Assembly: GCA_944324625.1 (NCBI GenBank)
Contig: CALUWZ010000070.1
Coordinates: 1 to 8,448, forward strand
Reading direction: 5' to 3'
Source: an uncultured Mailhella sp.
Lineage (GTDB): Bacteria; Desulfobacterota; Desulfovibrionia; Desulfovibrionales; Desulfovibrionaceae
Length of the DNA: 8,448 bases
Shown: in pieces, positions 1 through 6,709 of the stretch
Position numbering within the stretch: position 1 is the stretch's first letter
How the letters are laid out: every line of letters starts with the position of its first letter
The notes under the pieces: generated by a model
What the model was told of the DNA's origin: nothing
Seen by the model: only the letters and a program-made list of their open reading frames with translations
The model's database searches: none
Program-made: the position numbers and the translations under genes

Positions 1-1
1 C

Positions 2-1888
2 GGCAAAGTAATCGGGTGCAACAAAAAACTTTTGGAACTTTTGGATCTGAAATCCGAATCACAGTTTATTTCCGATTACCAAAATTATTTTGACATGATA
101 CAGGAACACAAGGAAATCAAGCAGTTTATCCAAGAAAAAAATATTCTTATCAAGCAAAACAACATTGCAGGATTCAATTTTGTTTTCCGCGATGCCAACC
201 AAAACCCCATCCAATGCCAAGTAACGGCACTGTATTTTGAATACCGCGACAAACCCTATTTCATTTACTATGCGTTCAATTCCCAAAAAGAACTGGAAAT
301 GCAGGCAAAACTCAAAGAACAGGAAGAACGCATGCAGATCATGCTTGACTCCAATCCGCTTTGCTGCTCCATTTGGGACGAAAACTACAATCTCATCGAC
401 TGCAACTACGAATCCGCCCGTCTTTTCAATTTCAAAAGCAAACAGGAATACATTGAAAACTTTTCAAAAATCAATCCAATCTGCCAGCCTGACGGACAGT
501 TCTCTTCCGACAAATATATTTATTTAATCCAAAAAGCTTTCATAAGCGGTTATGAAAGCTTCGAATGGCTGCATCAGGATTTGAATCATACCCTTATTCC
601 TTGCAGAATCACTTTGGTCCGCATCAGCTACAAAAACACCAATATTATTGCAGGCTATACCCGCGACCTCAGGGAAGAAAAGAAAATCTTCAACAAACTC
701 AAACGCAAGCAGACAGAACTTGTGGAGGCAAAACTCCAATCCGAACAGGAAGCAAAGGCAAAAAGCGAATTTCTTGCCATTATGAGCCATGAAATCAGAA
801 CGCCGCTCAATGCCATTATCAATATTTTCGGTTTCCTCACAGAAATTGAACTTGACGACAAACACAAAAATTTTGTGCAAAAAGGCATGTCCTCCGCAAA
901 CATCCTCCTGCATACCATAAATGATATTCTGGACTACTCCAAAATTGATGCGGGACAGCTTAATATCGAAAATATTTCCTTCTCCCTCAATGACCTTGTG
1001 CAAAACATTTACAACCTGTTTGTCAGCCAAATCAAGAAAAAAGGACTGGATTTTATTCTTGAACAAGAAAAAGGGCTTGAAAACATGTGGCTTGGCGATC
1101 CCATGCGCATCACGCAGATTATCAACAACCTGCTCAGCAATGCCCTGAAATTTACGGAAACAGGTTCCATTACCCTGAAGGTCAGCAGCGTGGCTGAAAA
1201 CAAAAACGACAGCGGCACGGACGCCATAATTTTGTTTGAAGTCATTGACACGGGCATAGGCATCACCCAGCAGCAGCTCAAAAAAATCTTTACGCCCTTC
1301 ATGCAGGCCGACACTTCCACCACGAGAAAATACGGCGGCACAGGACTTGGTCTCAGTATTTCCAACAACTTGGCAAAACTCATGCACGGCAAACTTTACT
1401 GCGAAAGTGCAGCAGGCCAAGGCTCAAATTTCAAGCTGGAAATTCCCCTGACCCTTGACAAAAACTCCGCAATCCCCGCAAAAGAAGACGCTGCAGAAAT
1501 CAATTATGATATTCTCAGCAACCTTGAAATACTGCTGGTTGAAGACAACCAAATCAATACCCTTGTGGCATGCGAACTGCTGAAGAAAAAAGGAATCAAG
1601 CCGGATACTGCCGTAAACGGCATTGAAGCCCTGAAAAAAGCAGGAGAAAAAATCTACGACATTATTTTAATGGATATTCAGATGCCTCAAATGGACGGCA
1701 TTACGGCGACCAAGCATCTGCGGCAGGACCTCTCCCTGCAGACCCCCATTATCGCCATGACTGCCAACGTGCTGGAACAGGACAAACAGCTTTACATGCG
1801 GTCAGGGTTCAATGCCCATATCGGCAAGCCCATTATTCCTGCCGAACTGTACAAAACACTGGCGGAATTTGCCCCTCACAAAGATTAA
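2..1888 (+). CDS. Hybrid sensor histidine kinase, C-terminal part (cut by left edge)
   Basis: The reading frame is open to the left edge. The first possible start, TTG at 32, lies inside a PAS-like sequence (GKVIGCNKKLLELLDL), so the true N-terminus is outside the window. Residues below are numbered from that TTG. A PAS remnant spans about 1-85 and a second PAS about 95-215 (LDSNPLCCSIWDENYNLIDC). A charged helical linker leads to a HisKA domain with MSHEIRTPLN, whose phospho-acceptor is His253. The HATPase domain has an N box around Asn366-Asn370, a G1 box DTGIGI (406-411) and a G2 box GGTGLGLS (435-442). A receiver domain (about 498-612) has VEDN, phospho-acceptor Asp548 in LMDIQMPQMDG, and the conserved Lys599. 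All catalytic residues are present. There is no HPt domain and no adjacent response regulator, so phosphate probably goes to a separate HPt protein. The visible part has no membrane segment. The ligand is unknown. Confidence 0.95.
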   Translation, partial: GKVIGCNKKLLELLDLKSESQFISDYQNYFDMIQEHKEIKQFIQEKNILIKQNNIAGFNFVFRDANQNPIQCQVTALYFEYRDKPYFIYYAFNSQKELEMQAKLKEQEERMQIMLDSNPLCCSIWDENYNLIDCNYESARLFNFKSKQEYIENFSKINPICQPDGQFSSDKYIYLIQKAFISGYESFEWLHQDLNHTLIPCRITLVRISYKNTNIIAGYTRDLREEKKIFNKLKRKQTELVEAKLQSEQEAKAKSEFLAIMSHEIRTPLNAIINIFGFLTEIELDDKHKNFVQKGMSSANILLHTINDILDYSKIDAGQLNIENISFSLNDLVQNIYNLFVSQIKKKGLDFILEQEKGLENMWLGDPMRITQIINNLLSNALKFTETGSITLKVSSVAENKNDSGTDAIILFEVIDTGIGITQQQLKKIFTPFMQADTSTTRKYGGTGLGLSISNNLAKLMHGKLYCESAAGQGSNFKLEIPLTLDKNSAIPAKEDAAEINYDILSNLEILLVEDNQINTLVACELLKKKGIKPDTAVNGIEALKKAGEKIYDIILMDIQMPQMDGITATKHLRQDLSLQTPIIAMTANVLEQDKQLYMRSGFNAHIGKPIIPAELYKTLAEFAPHKD

Positions 1889-1914
1889 TCAAAAAATTAC
1901 TGCTATTCCGATTT

Positions 1915-1937
1915 GTTAGGATTTGCCTAGCTTTTTT
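1915..1937 (+). terminator. Weak rho-independent terminator after the hybrid kinase
   Basis: GTTAGG (1915-1920) pairs with CCTAGC (1926-1931), with one G-U wobble and a five-base loop, and six T follow at 1932-1937. It lies 26 bases after the kinase stop codon. The stem is short, so termination may be leaky and some read-through into the alcohol dehydrogenase gene is possible. Confidence 0.45.
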
Positions 1938-2017
1938 ATCCAAAAAATTTAAAAAAATACTTGCTCATTGCAAAATAATTGAGTACCTTGATGAAAATAC
2001 TCTATGGAGGTTTCATT

Positions 2018-3208
2018 ATGGCCAGATTTACCATTCCCCGTGATGTTTATTACGGCAAAAATGCCCTTGACGAACTTAAAAACATAAAAGGCAAAAAAGC
2101 TATTGTCGTTGTTGGCGGCGGTTCCATGAAGCGTGCAGGATTCTTGGACAAAGTTGTAAATAATCTGCAGGAAGCAGGCCTTGAAACCTTGCTTTTCGAA
2201 AATGTTGAACCCGATCCTTCCATTACCACGGTTATGGCAGGCGCCAAAGCCATGCGTGAATTTGAACCCGACTGGATTGTAGCCATCGGCGGCGGTTCTC
2301 CCATTGACGCAGCCAAAGCCATGTGGATTTTCTACGAATATCCGGAAACAAAATTCGAAGATGCCGCCGTTCCTTTCAATCTTCCCACCCTGCGCACCAA
2401 AGCACGCTTTATAGCCATTCCGTCCACTTCAGGAACGGCCACCGAAGTAACTGCTTTCTCCGTTATCACAGACTATGAAAAAGGCATTAAATATCCCTTG
2501 GCGGACTTCAACCTTACTCCTGACATTGCCATCATCGACCCTCTTATTGCCGAAACCATGCCCCCGAAACTCACCGCCCACACAGGCATGGACGCCCTCA
2601 CCCATGCGGTTGAAGCCTACGTATCCACGGCAAACTGCGTTTTTTCCAACCCCCTTGCCATGAAAGCCATTGACATTATTAATGACAATCTGGAAAAATC
2701 CTATAACGGCGACATGAACGCAAGAGAACAGATGCACTATGCCCAATGCCTTGCCGGCATGGCTTTCTCCAATGCCCTTCTCGGCATTGTGCACTCCATG
2801 GCCCATAAAACAGGTGCGGTATTCAAAAACGGCCACATTGTACACGGCGCAGCCAACGCCATGTACCTGCCCTATGTCATTCAGTACAACGCCAAAGATC
2901 CCGTTGCTGCAAAACGCTATGCCAACATCGCCCATCTGCTCCGCCTTGAATACGCAACCACAGAAGAAGCTGTGGAAAAACTCTGCGAAAAAATCCAAAG
3001 CCTCAGCACTTCCATTAATATCCCTCTGCGCATAGCCGATTATGAAAACGGCATGGTTCCTGAAGACGAATTTTTGGAAAAACTTCCCGAAATTGCCAAA
3101 AATGCCCTTTTGGACGCCTGCACGTTCTCCAATCCGCGCAAACCCAATCAGGAAGAAATGGAAAAACTGCTTAAATGCTGTTACTACGGCACTAAAGTGG
3201 ATTTTTAA
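2018..3208 (+). CDS. Iron-containing (group III) alcohol dehydrogenase
   Basis: The product is 396 residues, the normal length for NAD(P)-dependent iron alcohol dehydrogenases, which interconvert aldehydes and alcohols in the cytoplasm. ATG at 2018 is chosen because GGAGG sits seven bases upstream (2006-2010). The in-frame TTG at 1979 has no such site and adds residues unlike the family N-terminus. The nucleotide-binding domain has VVGGGS (31-36) and the signature GGGSPIDAAK (91-100). The C-terminal helical domain carries the metal ligands: Asp192 and His196 in MDALTHA, His259 in VHSMAH, and a fourth histidine in GHIVHG (His273 or, more likely, His276). The whole protein resembles the Desulfovibrio ethanol/butanol dehydrogenase type, so ethanol metabolism is the default guess. 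Sulfoacetaldehyde reductase (SarD) of taurine-respiring relatives belongs to the same superfamily and cannot be excluded. It appears to be monocistronic, with a strong terminator 22 bases after the stop. Confidence 0.95.
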   Translation: MARFTIPRDVYYGKNALDELKNIKGKKAIVVVGGGSMKRAGFLDKVVNNLQEAGLETLLFENVEPDPSITTVMAGAKAMREFEPDWIVAIGGGSPIDAAKAMWIFYEYPETKFEDAAVPFNLPTLRTKARFIAIPSTSGTATEVTAFSVITDYEKGIKYPLADFNLTPDIAIIDPLIAETMPPKLTAHTGMDALTHAVEAYVSTANCVFSNPLAMKAIDIINDNLEKSYNGDMNAREQMHYAQCLAGMAFSNALLGIVHSMAHKTGAVFKNGHIVHGAANAMYLPYVIQYNAKDPVAAKRYANIAHLLRLEYATTEEAVEKLCEKIQSLSTSINIPLRIADYENGMVPEDEFLEKLPEIAKNALLDACTFSNPRKPNQEEMEKLLKCCYYGTKVDF

Positions 3209-3230
3209 TCTGCGCTTTTCAGCATATTCC

Positions 3231-3260
3231 GCCCCTTCGGCCATGCCGAAGGGGCTTTTT
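3231..3260 (+). terminator. Strong rho-independent terminator of the alcohol dehydrogenase gene
   Basis: GCCCCTTCGGC (3231-3241) and GCCGAAGGGGC (3245-3255) form a perfect 11-bp GC-rich stem with a CAT loop, followed by TTTTT (3256-3260). It lies between the convergent dehydrogenase and HAD phosphatase genes. On the minus strand the same hairpin is not followed by a T run, so it should act mainly on plus-strand transcripts. Confidence 0.92.
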
Positions 3261-3270
3261 GACGGCAAAT

Positions 3271-3876
3271 TTATTCCGTGCGGATTTGCTCCAAAAGCCC
3301 CAAAAATTCCTTTTCCGTATACACCGTATAATCCGCACATTCCGCAATGCTTTTGGCAGGATTGTGCACAAGGGCGCAGGCAATTTTCCGCTGTGCTTTT
3401 TGCATAGCCTGAAAATCATTGTTTCCCTCACCCGCAAAAATCACTTCAAAGCCCTGTTTCCGATATTTTTCCACAACGCTTTCTTTTTCCAAAATATATT
3501 CCACACCCTGCAAAACACTGTCCCGTACGCTGGCCCGTGAAGTATAAAAGGAACACCCGAAACTCAAAAGCAGCGGATTAACCCAGCAGTCCAAATTGCT
3601 GCTGGCAATAACGCACTGATCCTTATGTTTTCTGATAAAATCCCGTATGCTTTCAAAAACAGACACCTTGGACAAAAGTTCCGCCACCTCGGCAATGGGA
3701 CAGGAAGACAAAAGCCCCACCCGCATGCGGAACGACTTTTCAAAATCCAATTCCCCCTGCACCGTCCGTTCCGTCAAGTCCGCAAGTTCTCTGGCAATAT
3801 GAAAATGCTCCGCAATATACGGCAGTGTTTCGCACGTGGTCAGCGTTCCGTCCAAATCAAAAATAAATTTTTTCAT
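3271..3876 (-). CDS. SerB-like HAD-superfamily phosphatase, substrate unassigned
   Basis: This is a 201-residue soluble HAD hydrolase of the phosphoserine phosphatase-like (IB) type. Motif I is DLDGTLT, with nucleophile Asp7 and general acid Asp9. The cap region, with SFRMRVGLL around 48-55, resembles SerB. Motif II is Ser92 or Ser93 in IASSN. Motif III is probably Lys131. Motif IV reads GEGNND (149-154), where SerB-type enzymes normally have GDGxND, so the first metal-binding acid is Glu instead of Asp. The ATG at 3876 lies 22 bases after the TenI-like stop codon, with GGGG-rich sequence upstream (TAAGGGG and CAGGGG) serving as ribosome binding site. The tight spacing suggests co-transcription with the TenI-like gene. 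Possible roles are dephosphorylation of thiamin monophosphate or of a thiamin precursor phosphate, or serine synthesis. The pathway role is inferred from position only; the phosphatase fold is secure. Confidence 0.88.
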   Translation of the reverse strand: MKKFIFDLDGTLTTCETLPYIAEHFHIARELADLTERTVQGELDFEKSFRMRVGLLSSCPIAEVAELLSKVSVFESIRDFIRKHKDQCVIASSNLDCWVNPLLLSFGCSFYTSRASVRDSVLQGVEYILEKESVVEKYRKQGFEVIFAGEGNNDFQAMQKAQRKIACALVHNPAKSIAECADYTVYTEKEFLGLLEQIRTE

Positions 3877-3898
3877 TCCCCTGTTTACCCCTTAAAAA

Positions 3899-4510
3899 TC
3901 AGGATTTACCAGCCTGCCTGCGAAACGCTTCCGCCAGTTTGGGCAAATTTTCCGCGCGCATGCAGGAACTCATAACGGCTCCGCCAAAAGCCCCAGCTTC
4001 ATACAGCAAAGGCATTTTTTCAGGACTGATTCCGCCGATGCCGAAAACGGGATATTGTTTTCCGACGGCCGCACACACGGAAGAAAGAAATTCCAAGCCC
4101 CTCGGCGCAAGGCCTTTTTTACAGTCCGTCGCAAAAATATGGCCTGCAATAATATGGGAAATCCGAACATTCTTCGGCGTATTCATTATATATTCCGCCT
4201 CTTCCCTGCTGTGCACGGAAATTCCCACGGGCACGGAACTTTCGGACAATTCCCTGTAAGCCTGAAACGAAAGCTGCGTGCCAAGGCCAAGTTCTGCGGC
4301 AAGGGCAAAATTTCCGTTCAAAAACAAAGGAGCGGAATACTTTTTCGCAATGCTGAGCACTTTTAGGGCAAGTTCCCGATATTCATCGGAAGCCAGTTCC
4401 TTTTCACGCAAAATAAACGCAAAAGGCTCTGCCTGAAAAATTTCTTCCACCCGCTGAAAATAATCCCCTGTGCAGGCACTTTTCTGACTGACGCAAATAA
4501 TGTTTTTCAT
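3899..4510 (-). CDS. tenI: TenI-like thiazole tautomerase (ThiE/TenI family)
   Basis: The 203-residue product has the TIM-barrel layout of the thiamin phosphate synthase family: ILREKEL (33-39), GISVHSREEA (96-105) and FGIGGISPEKM (156-166). It carries GHIFATDCKKG (123-133), which nearly matches Bacillus subtilis TenI (GHVFETDCKKG) with the proposed catalytic histidine, here His124. Motifs expected in true ThiE are degraded: the NDD/NDH metal site reads NGN (65-67), and HLGQ reads QLSF (79-82). TenI aromatises the thiazole phosphate tautomer released by ThiG, which suits the thiSFGH genes just upstream. Annotation pipelines would probably call it thiE. ATG at 4510 is used; no strong Shine-Dalgarno is visible, and the nearby ATG at 4518 is out of frame. 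It is separated from thiH by 260 bases holding two terminator-like hairpins, and is followed after 22 bases by the HAD phosphatase. Confidence 0.85.
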   Translation of the reverse strand: MKNIICVSQKSACTGDYFQRVEEIFQAEPFAFILREKELASDEYRELALKVLSIAKKYSAPLFLNGNFALAAELGLGTQLSFQAYRELSESSVPVGISVHSREEAEYIMNTPKNVRISHIIAGHIFATDCKKGLAPRGLEFLSSVCAAVGKQYPVFGIGGISPEKMPLLYEAGAFGGAVMSSCMRAENLPKLAEAFRRQAGKS

Positions 4511-4605
4511 ATATTCATGTTCGGGAAAATTTCCCCAATCCCCTTTTCAAAAGACTGATTTTTCTTTTCGCACAAATTCCGCTCTTTTGAAAGAGTTTTT
4601 TCCCC

Positions 4606-4620
4606 ACAAAATAATTTTGT
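4606..4620. repeat. Perfect 15-base palindrome in the thiH-tenI gap
   Basis: ACAAAAT and ATTTTGT flank a single central base. It lies about 100 bases upstream of the TenI-like start codon. It could be an operator or the base of a small hairpin, but AT-rich palindromes of this size can also arise by chance. It matches no regulator consensus that I recognise. Confidence 0.35.
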
Positions 4621-4667
4621 CCGACAGCCGCGCATTTCCATAAAGCAAAAAAATCAGACAATTAAAC

Positions 4668-4692
4668 AAAAAAAAACAGGAAATTTTCCTGT
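4668..4692 (-). terminator. Second terminator-like hairpin downstream of thiH
   Basis: ACAGGAAA (4676-4683) and TTTCCTGT (4685-4692) are perfect inverted arms around one base. With a realistic loop this leaves about a 6-bp stem. In minus-strand transcripts it is followed directly by nine U (4676 down to 4668). It lies 27 bases beyond the first hairpin, so the pair resembles a tandem terminator. Confidence 0.55.
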
Positions 4693-4710
4693 CCTCAGCA
4701 AAAAATTTTG

Positions 4711-4757
4711 AAAAAGAAATTCGGAGAAAAAACTTATTCAAAAGTTTTTCCTCCGAA
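4711..4757 (-). terminator. Terminator or attenuator hairpin directly after thiH
   Basis: Arms at 4720-4735 and 4742-4757 form a 16-bp stem in minus-strand RNA, uninterrupted except for one G-U wobble, with a 6-base loop. In the plus-strand RNA the same position is an A-C mismatch, which points to minus-strand function. The stem is followed by TTTCTTTTT (4719 down to 4711). It starts 13 bases after the thiH stop codon, so it should end the thiSFGH transcript or limit read-through into the TenI-like and phosphatase genes. Confidence 0.8.
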
Positions 4758-4770
4758 AATTAATTACAGA

Positions 4771-5913
4771 CTAAACATACACATAATCGGTCATGGCGCA
4801 CTGCAGGCCGAGTTCCTGTACACGGTTCACAATCTCGTCCACGCTTCTGCCGTCGGAAATAATGAACTGGGCATCGCCTTTTTCTTCTTCGCTGTGTCCG
4901 CCAACCCCTGTTTTCACGCCTGCGGAAATTCTGGTAGCGCAGATGCTTATGGCATTGTCACGGAATTTCGCCCCTTCGCGGGTGGAAATATTCAGGCCTG
5001 CAAAAGGCATGAACAGGCGGTATGCGCACATTACCTGCAAAAGCTGTCTTTCATAAACATCTTTGGGATTAATGGTATCGTCGTTCACAATGGGACGCAG
5101 ACGGGGACAGGAGAAAGAAACTTCCGCATGCGGATATTTTTTCTGTACATAATATGCATGCAGACCCGTGGCAAAAGCGTCTTTTCTGAAATCGTCAAGA
5201 CCGAGCAGAGCACCGAAGCCCACGCCGCGCATGCCGCCCATAAGCGCACGTTCCTGTGAATAAAAACGGTACGGATAAACTTTTTTGGGACCTGACAGAT
5301 GCAGTCTGTCATAATTTTCCGTATTGTAGGTTTCTTGATATACGGAAACAAAATCCGCGCCTGCCTCATGCAGAATTTTATACTCGTCACTGTTCATGGG
5401 ATACACTTCAATGCCCACGGTGGTGAAATATTTACGGGCAAGCCTGCAGGCTTCGGCAATAAATTCAATGGAAGACTTTACTCTGTGCTCGCCTGTCAAA
5501 AGCAAAATTTCCTGAAGGCCGGTTTCGGAAATGGAACGCAGTTCGGTTTCAATTTCCTCATAGGTCAAACTTCCGCGCTGAATTTTGTTTTTGCAGTTAA
5601 ACCCGCAGTATATGCAGTGGTTTGCACAGTAGTTGGCAATATACAGCGGCGTATACAGACAAATGGTATTGCCGAAACGCTTTCTGGTTTCGATTTGGGC
5701 TTTGCGGGCAATGTCTTCCAAAAAATCCTGCGCCACGGGAGAAAGAAGGGCGGCAAAGTCCCTCGGCGTAACATTGAAACTGTCTTTTTTCAGGGCTTCG
5801 CGCACATCATTGGCCGTAAACGCTTCAAAATCCACAGCCGCAACCTCATCCAGCACCTGATTCATCATGCTGTGGTCAAGCTGTTCCATATTGGGCAGAT
5901 ATTTAAAACTCAT
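4771..5913 (-). CDS. thiH: 2-iminoacetate (dehydroglycine) synthase ThiH
   Basis: The 380-residue product matches the usual ThiH length (about 370-380). ThiH is a cytoplasmic radical SAM enzyme that cleaves tyrosine to p-cresol and dehydroglycine, which ThiG uses for the thiazole ring; this is the oxygen-independent alternative to ThiO. The [4Fe-4S]/SAM motif CANHCIYC places Cys96, Cys100 and Cys103, preceded by TPLYIANYC. Other family sequences include LLLTGEH (about 148-154), GIEVYPM, YQETYN and the C-terminal segment FSCPRLRP followed by GLNISTREG and SAGVKTGVGGH. ATG at 5913 is preceded by GGGGGCGG, and the gene starts 8 bases after the thiG stop codon, consistent with translational coupling to ThiG, its complex partner. 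A strong hairpin follows the stop. The protein looks intact. Confidence 0.97.
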   Translation of the reverse strand: MSFKYLPNMEQLDHSMMNQVLDEVAAVDFEAFTANDVREALKKDSFNVTPRDFAALLSPVAQDFLEDIARKAQIETRKRFGNTICLYTPLYIANYCANHCIYCGFNCKNKIQRGSLTYEEIETELRSISETGLQEILLLTGEHRVKSSIEFIAEACRLARKYFTTVGIEVYPMNSDEYKILHEAGADFVSVYQETYNTENYDRLHLSGPKKVYPYRFYSQERALMGGMRGVGFGALLGLDDFRKDAFATGLHAYYVQKKYPHAEVSFSCPRLRPIVNDDTINPKDVYERQLLQVMCAYRLFMPFAGLNISTREGAKFRDNAISICATRISAGVKTGVGGHSEEEKGDAQFIISDGRSVDEIVNRVQELGLQCAMTDYVYV

Positions 5914-5921
5914 ACCGCCCC

Positions 5922-6686
5922 CTATTCGTCAAGAAAACCGGTTAAAGGAGAGGATGCGTCCGCTTTGTCCTTTATTCTGCCAAGACCTGCAAGATAAGCG
6001 GTTCTGCCTGCTTCAATGCCCTGTCTGAATGCACGGGCCATGGCAGGAACATCGCCTGCCGTTGCAATGGCAGTATTGGCCATAATGGCAGCCACGCCCA
6101 TTTCCATGGCTTCACAGGCTTGGGAAGGTCTGCCTATGCCTGCATCGACAATAATGGGCAAATCAATTTCGTCCACCAAAATCTGAATAAATTCCTTGGT
6201 TACCAGCCCCTTATTCGTACCGATGGGCGCACCCAAAGGCATTACGGCGGCAGCGCCTGCATTGGCCATATCGCGGGCGGCGTTCAAATCTGGATACATG
6301 TACGGCAGAACGATAAATCCTTCTTTTGCCATCATTTCCGTTGCTTTGGCTGTCTGATAGTTGTCGGGAAGCAGATATTTGGATTCATGGATAACTTCCA
6401 CTTTCACAAAATCGCCGCAGCCGCATTCGCGGGCAAGGCGTGCAATGCGCAGGGCTTCATCAGCATTTCTCGCGCCTGAGGTATTGGGAAGAATGGTTAC
6501 GCCCTTGGGAATGTAGTCCAGAATATTGGCAATGCCGCCGATATTGGCACGGCGCAGGGCAAGGGTAATGATTTCAGCCCCGGCTTCCTGCACGGCGGCG
6601 TTGATAATATCCAAGGAAAATTTGCCGGAACCCAAAATAAAACGGGATTTAAAGGTATGAGAACCAAGTTTAAACGTATCTTCCAT
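5922..6686 (-). CDS. thiG: Thiazole synthase ThiG
   Basis: ThiG is a cytoplasmic TIM-barrel enzyme that condenses deoxyxylulose 5-phosphate, ThiS thiocarboxylate and dehydroglycine into the thiazole phosphate tautomer. ATG at 6686 is chosen over the in-frame GTG at 6707 because AGAGGTG lies five bases upstream; this gives 254 residues, the normal length, starting [12 protein letters not shown]. Visible motifs are [10 protein letters not shown] (14-23), TLALRR (41-46), the Schiff-base lysine Lys95 in [21 protein letters not shown] (148-161) and [13 protein letters not shown] (178-190). The phosphate-binding loop reads PIGTNKG instead of the commoner PIGSGxG, which I take as subfamily variation. 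It sits 23 bases after thiF and 8 bases before thiH, so co-transcription with both is very likely. Confidence 0.97.
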   Translation of the reverse strand: MEDTFKLGSHTFKSRFILGSGKFSLDIINAAVQEAGAEIITLALRRANIGGIANILDYIPKGVTILPNTSGARNADEALRIARLARECGCGDFVKVEVIHESKYLLPDNYQTAKATEMMAKEGFIVLPYMYPDLNAARDMANAGAAAVMPLGAPIGTNKGLVTKEFIQILVDEIDLPIIVDAGIGRPSQACEAMEMGVAAIMANTAIATAGDVPAMARAFRQGIEAGRTAYLAGLGRIKDKADASSPLTGFLDE

Positions 6687-6709
6687 TATGACACCTCTGT
6701 ATTTCACTA

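Larger units (their letters stand above)
4511..4770 (-). other. AT-rich thiH-tenI intergenic gap
   Basis: This 260-base spacer interrupts an otherwise tightly packed minus-strand gene series. It holds the two terminator-like hairpins (4711-4757 and 4668-4692), the 15-base palindrome at 4606-4620, an inverted pair TTTCAAAAGA (4545-4554) and TCTTTTGAAA (4583-4592), and GGGAAAATTTCCC at 4523-4535 just ahead of the TenI-like gene. I see no convincing promoter with both -10 and -35 boxes. The open frame across 4547-4741 is TTG-initiated, starts inside the terminator loop and looks non-coding. A small RNA is possible but unsupported. Confidence 0.6.

Noticed and set aside
524..1420. Long minus-strand open frame of 298 codons opposite the histidine kinase
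   Set aside because: It is antisense to well-conserved HisKA and HATPase domains, and its translation resembles no protein family I recognise.
1889..2017. A sigma54 or sigma70 promoter for the alcohol dehydrogenase (TTGCTC at 1961, TTGCCT at 1923)
   Set aside because: No GG/GC pair at sigma54 spacing and no adequate -10 box 16-18 bases downstream of either hexamer, so a promoter call is not supported.
2429..3340. Minus-strand open frame of 303 codons opposite the alcohol dehydrogenase
   Set aside because: It is a shadow of the dehydrogenase reading frame; the composition is typical of antisense translation, and it runs across the terminator.
4547..4741. Minus-strand open frame of 64 codons between thiH and the tenI gene
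   Set aside because: It begins with TTG inside the terminator hairpin loop, has no ribosome binding site and is made of low-complexity AT-rich codons, so it is most likely non-coding.
5299..5997. Plus-strand open frame of 232 codons opposite thiH
   Set aside because: It is antisense to the conserved ThiH radical SAM region and has no plausible start context.
6687..6707. GTG at 6707 as the thiG start
   Set aside because: The ATG at 6686 has AGAGGTG at ideal spacing and yields the family-standard N-terminus.
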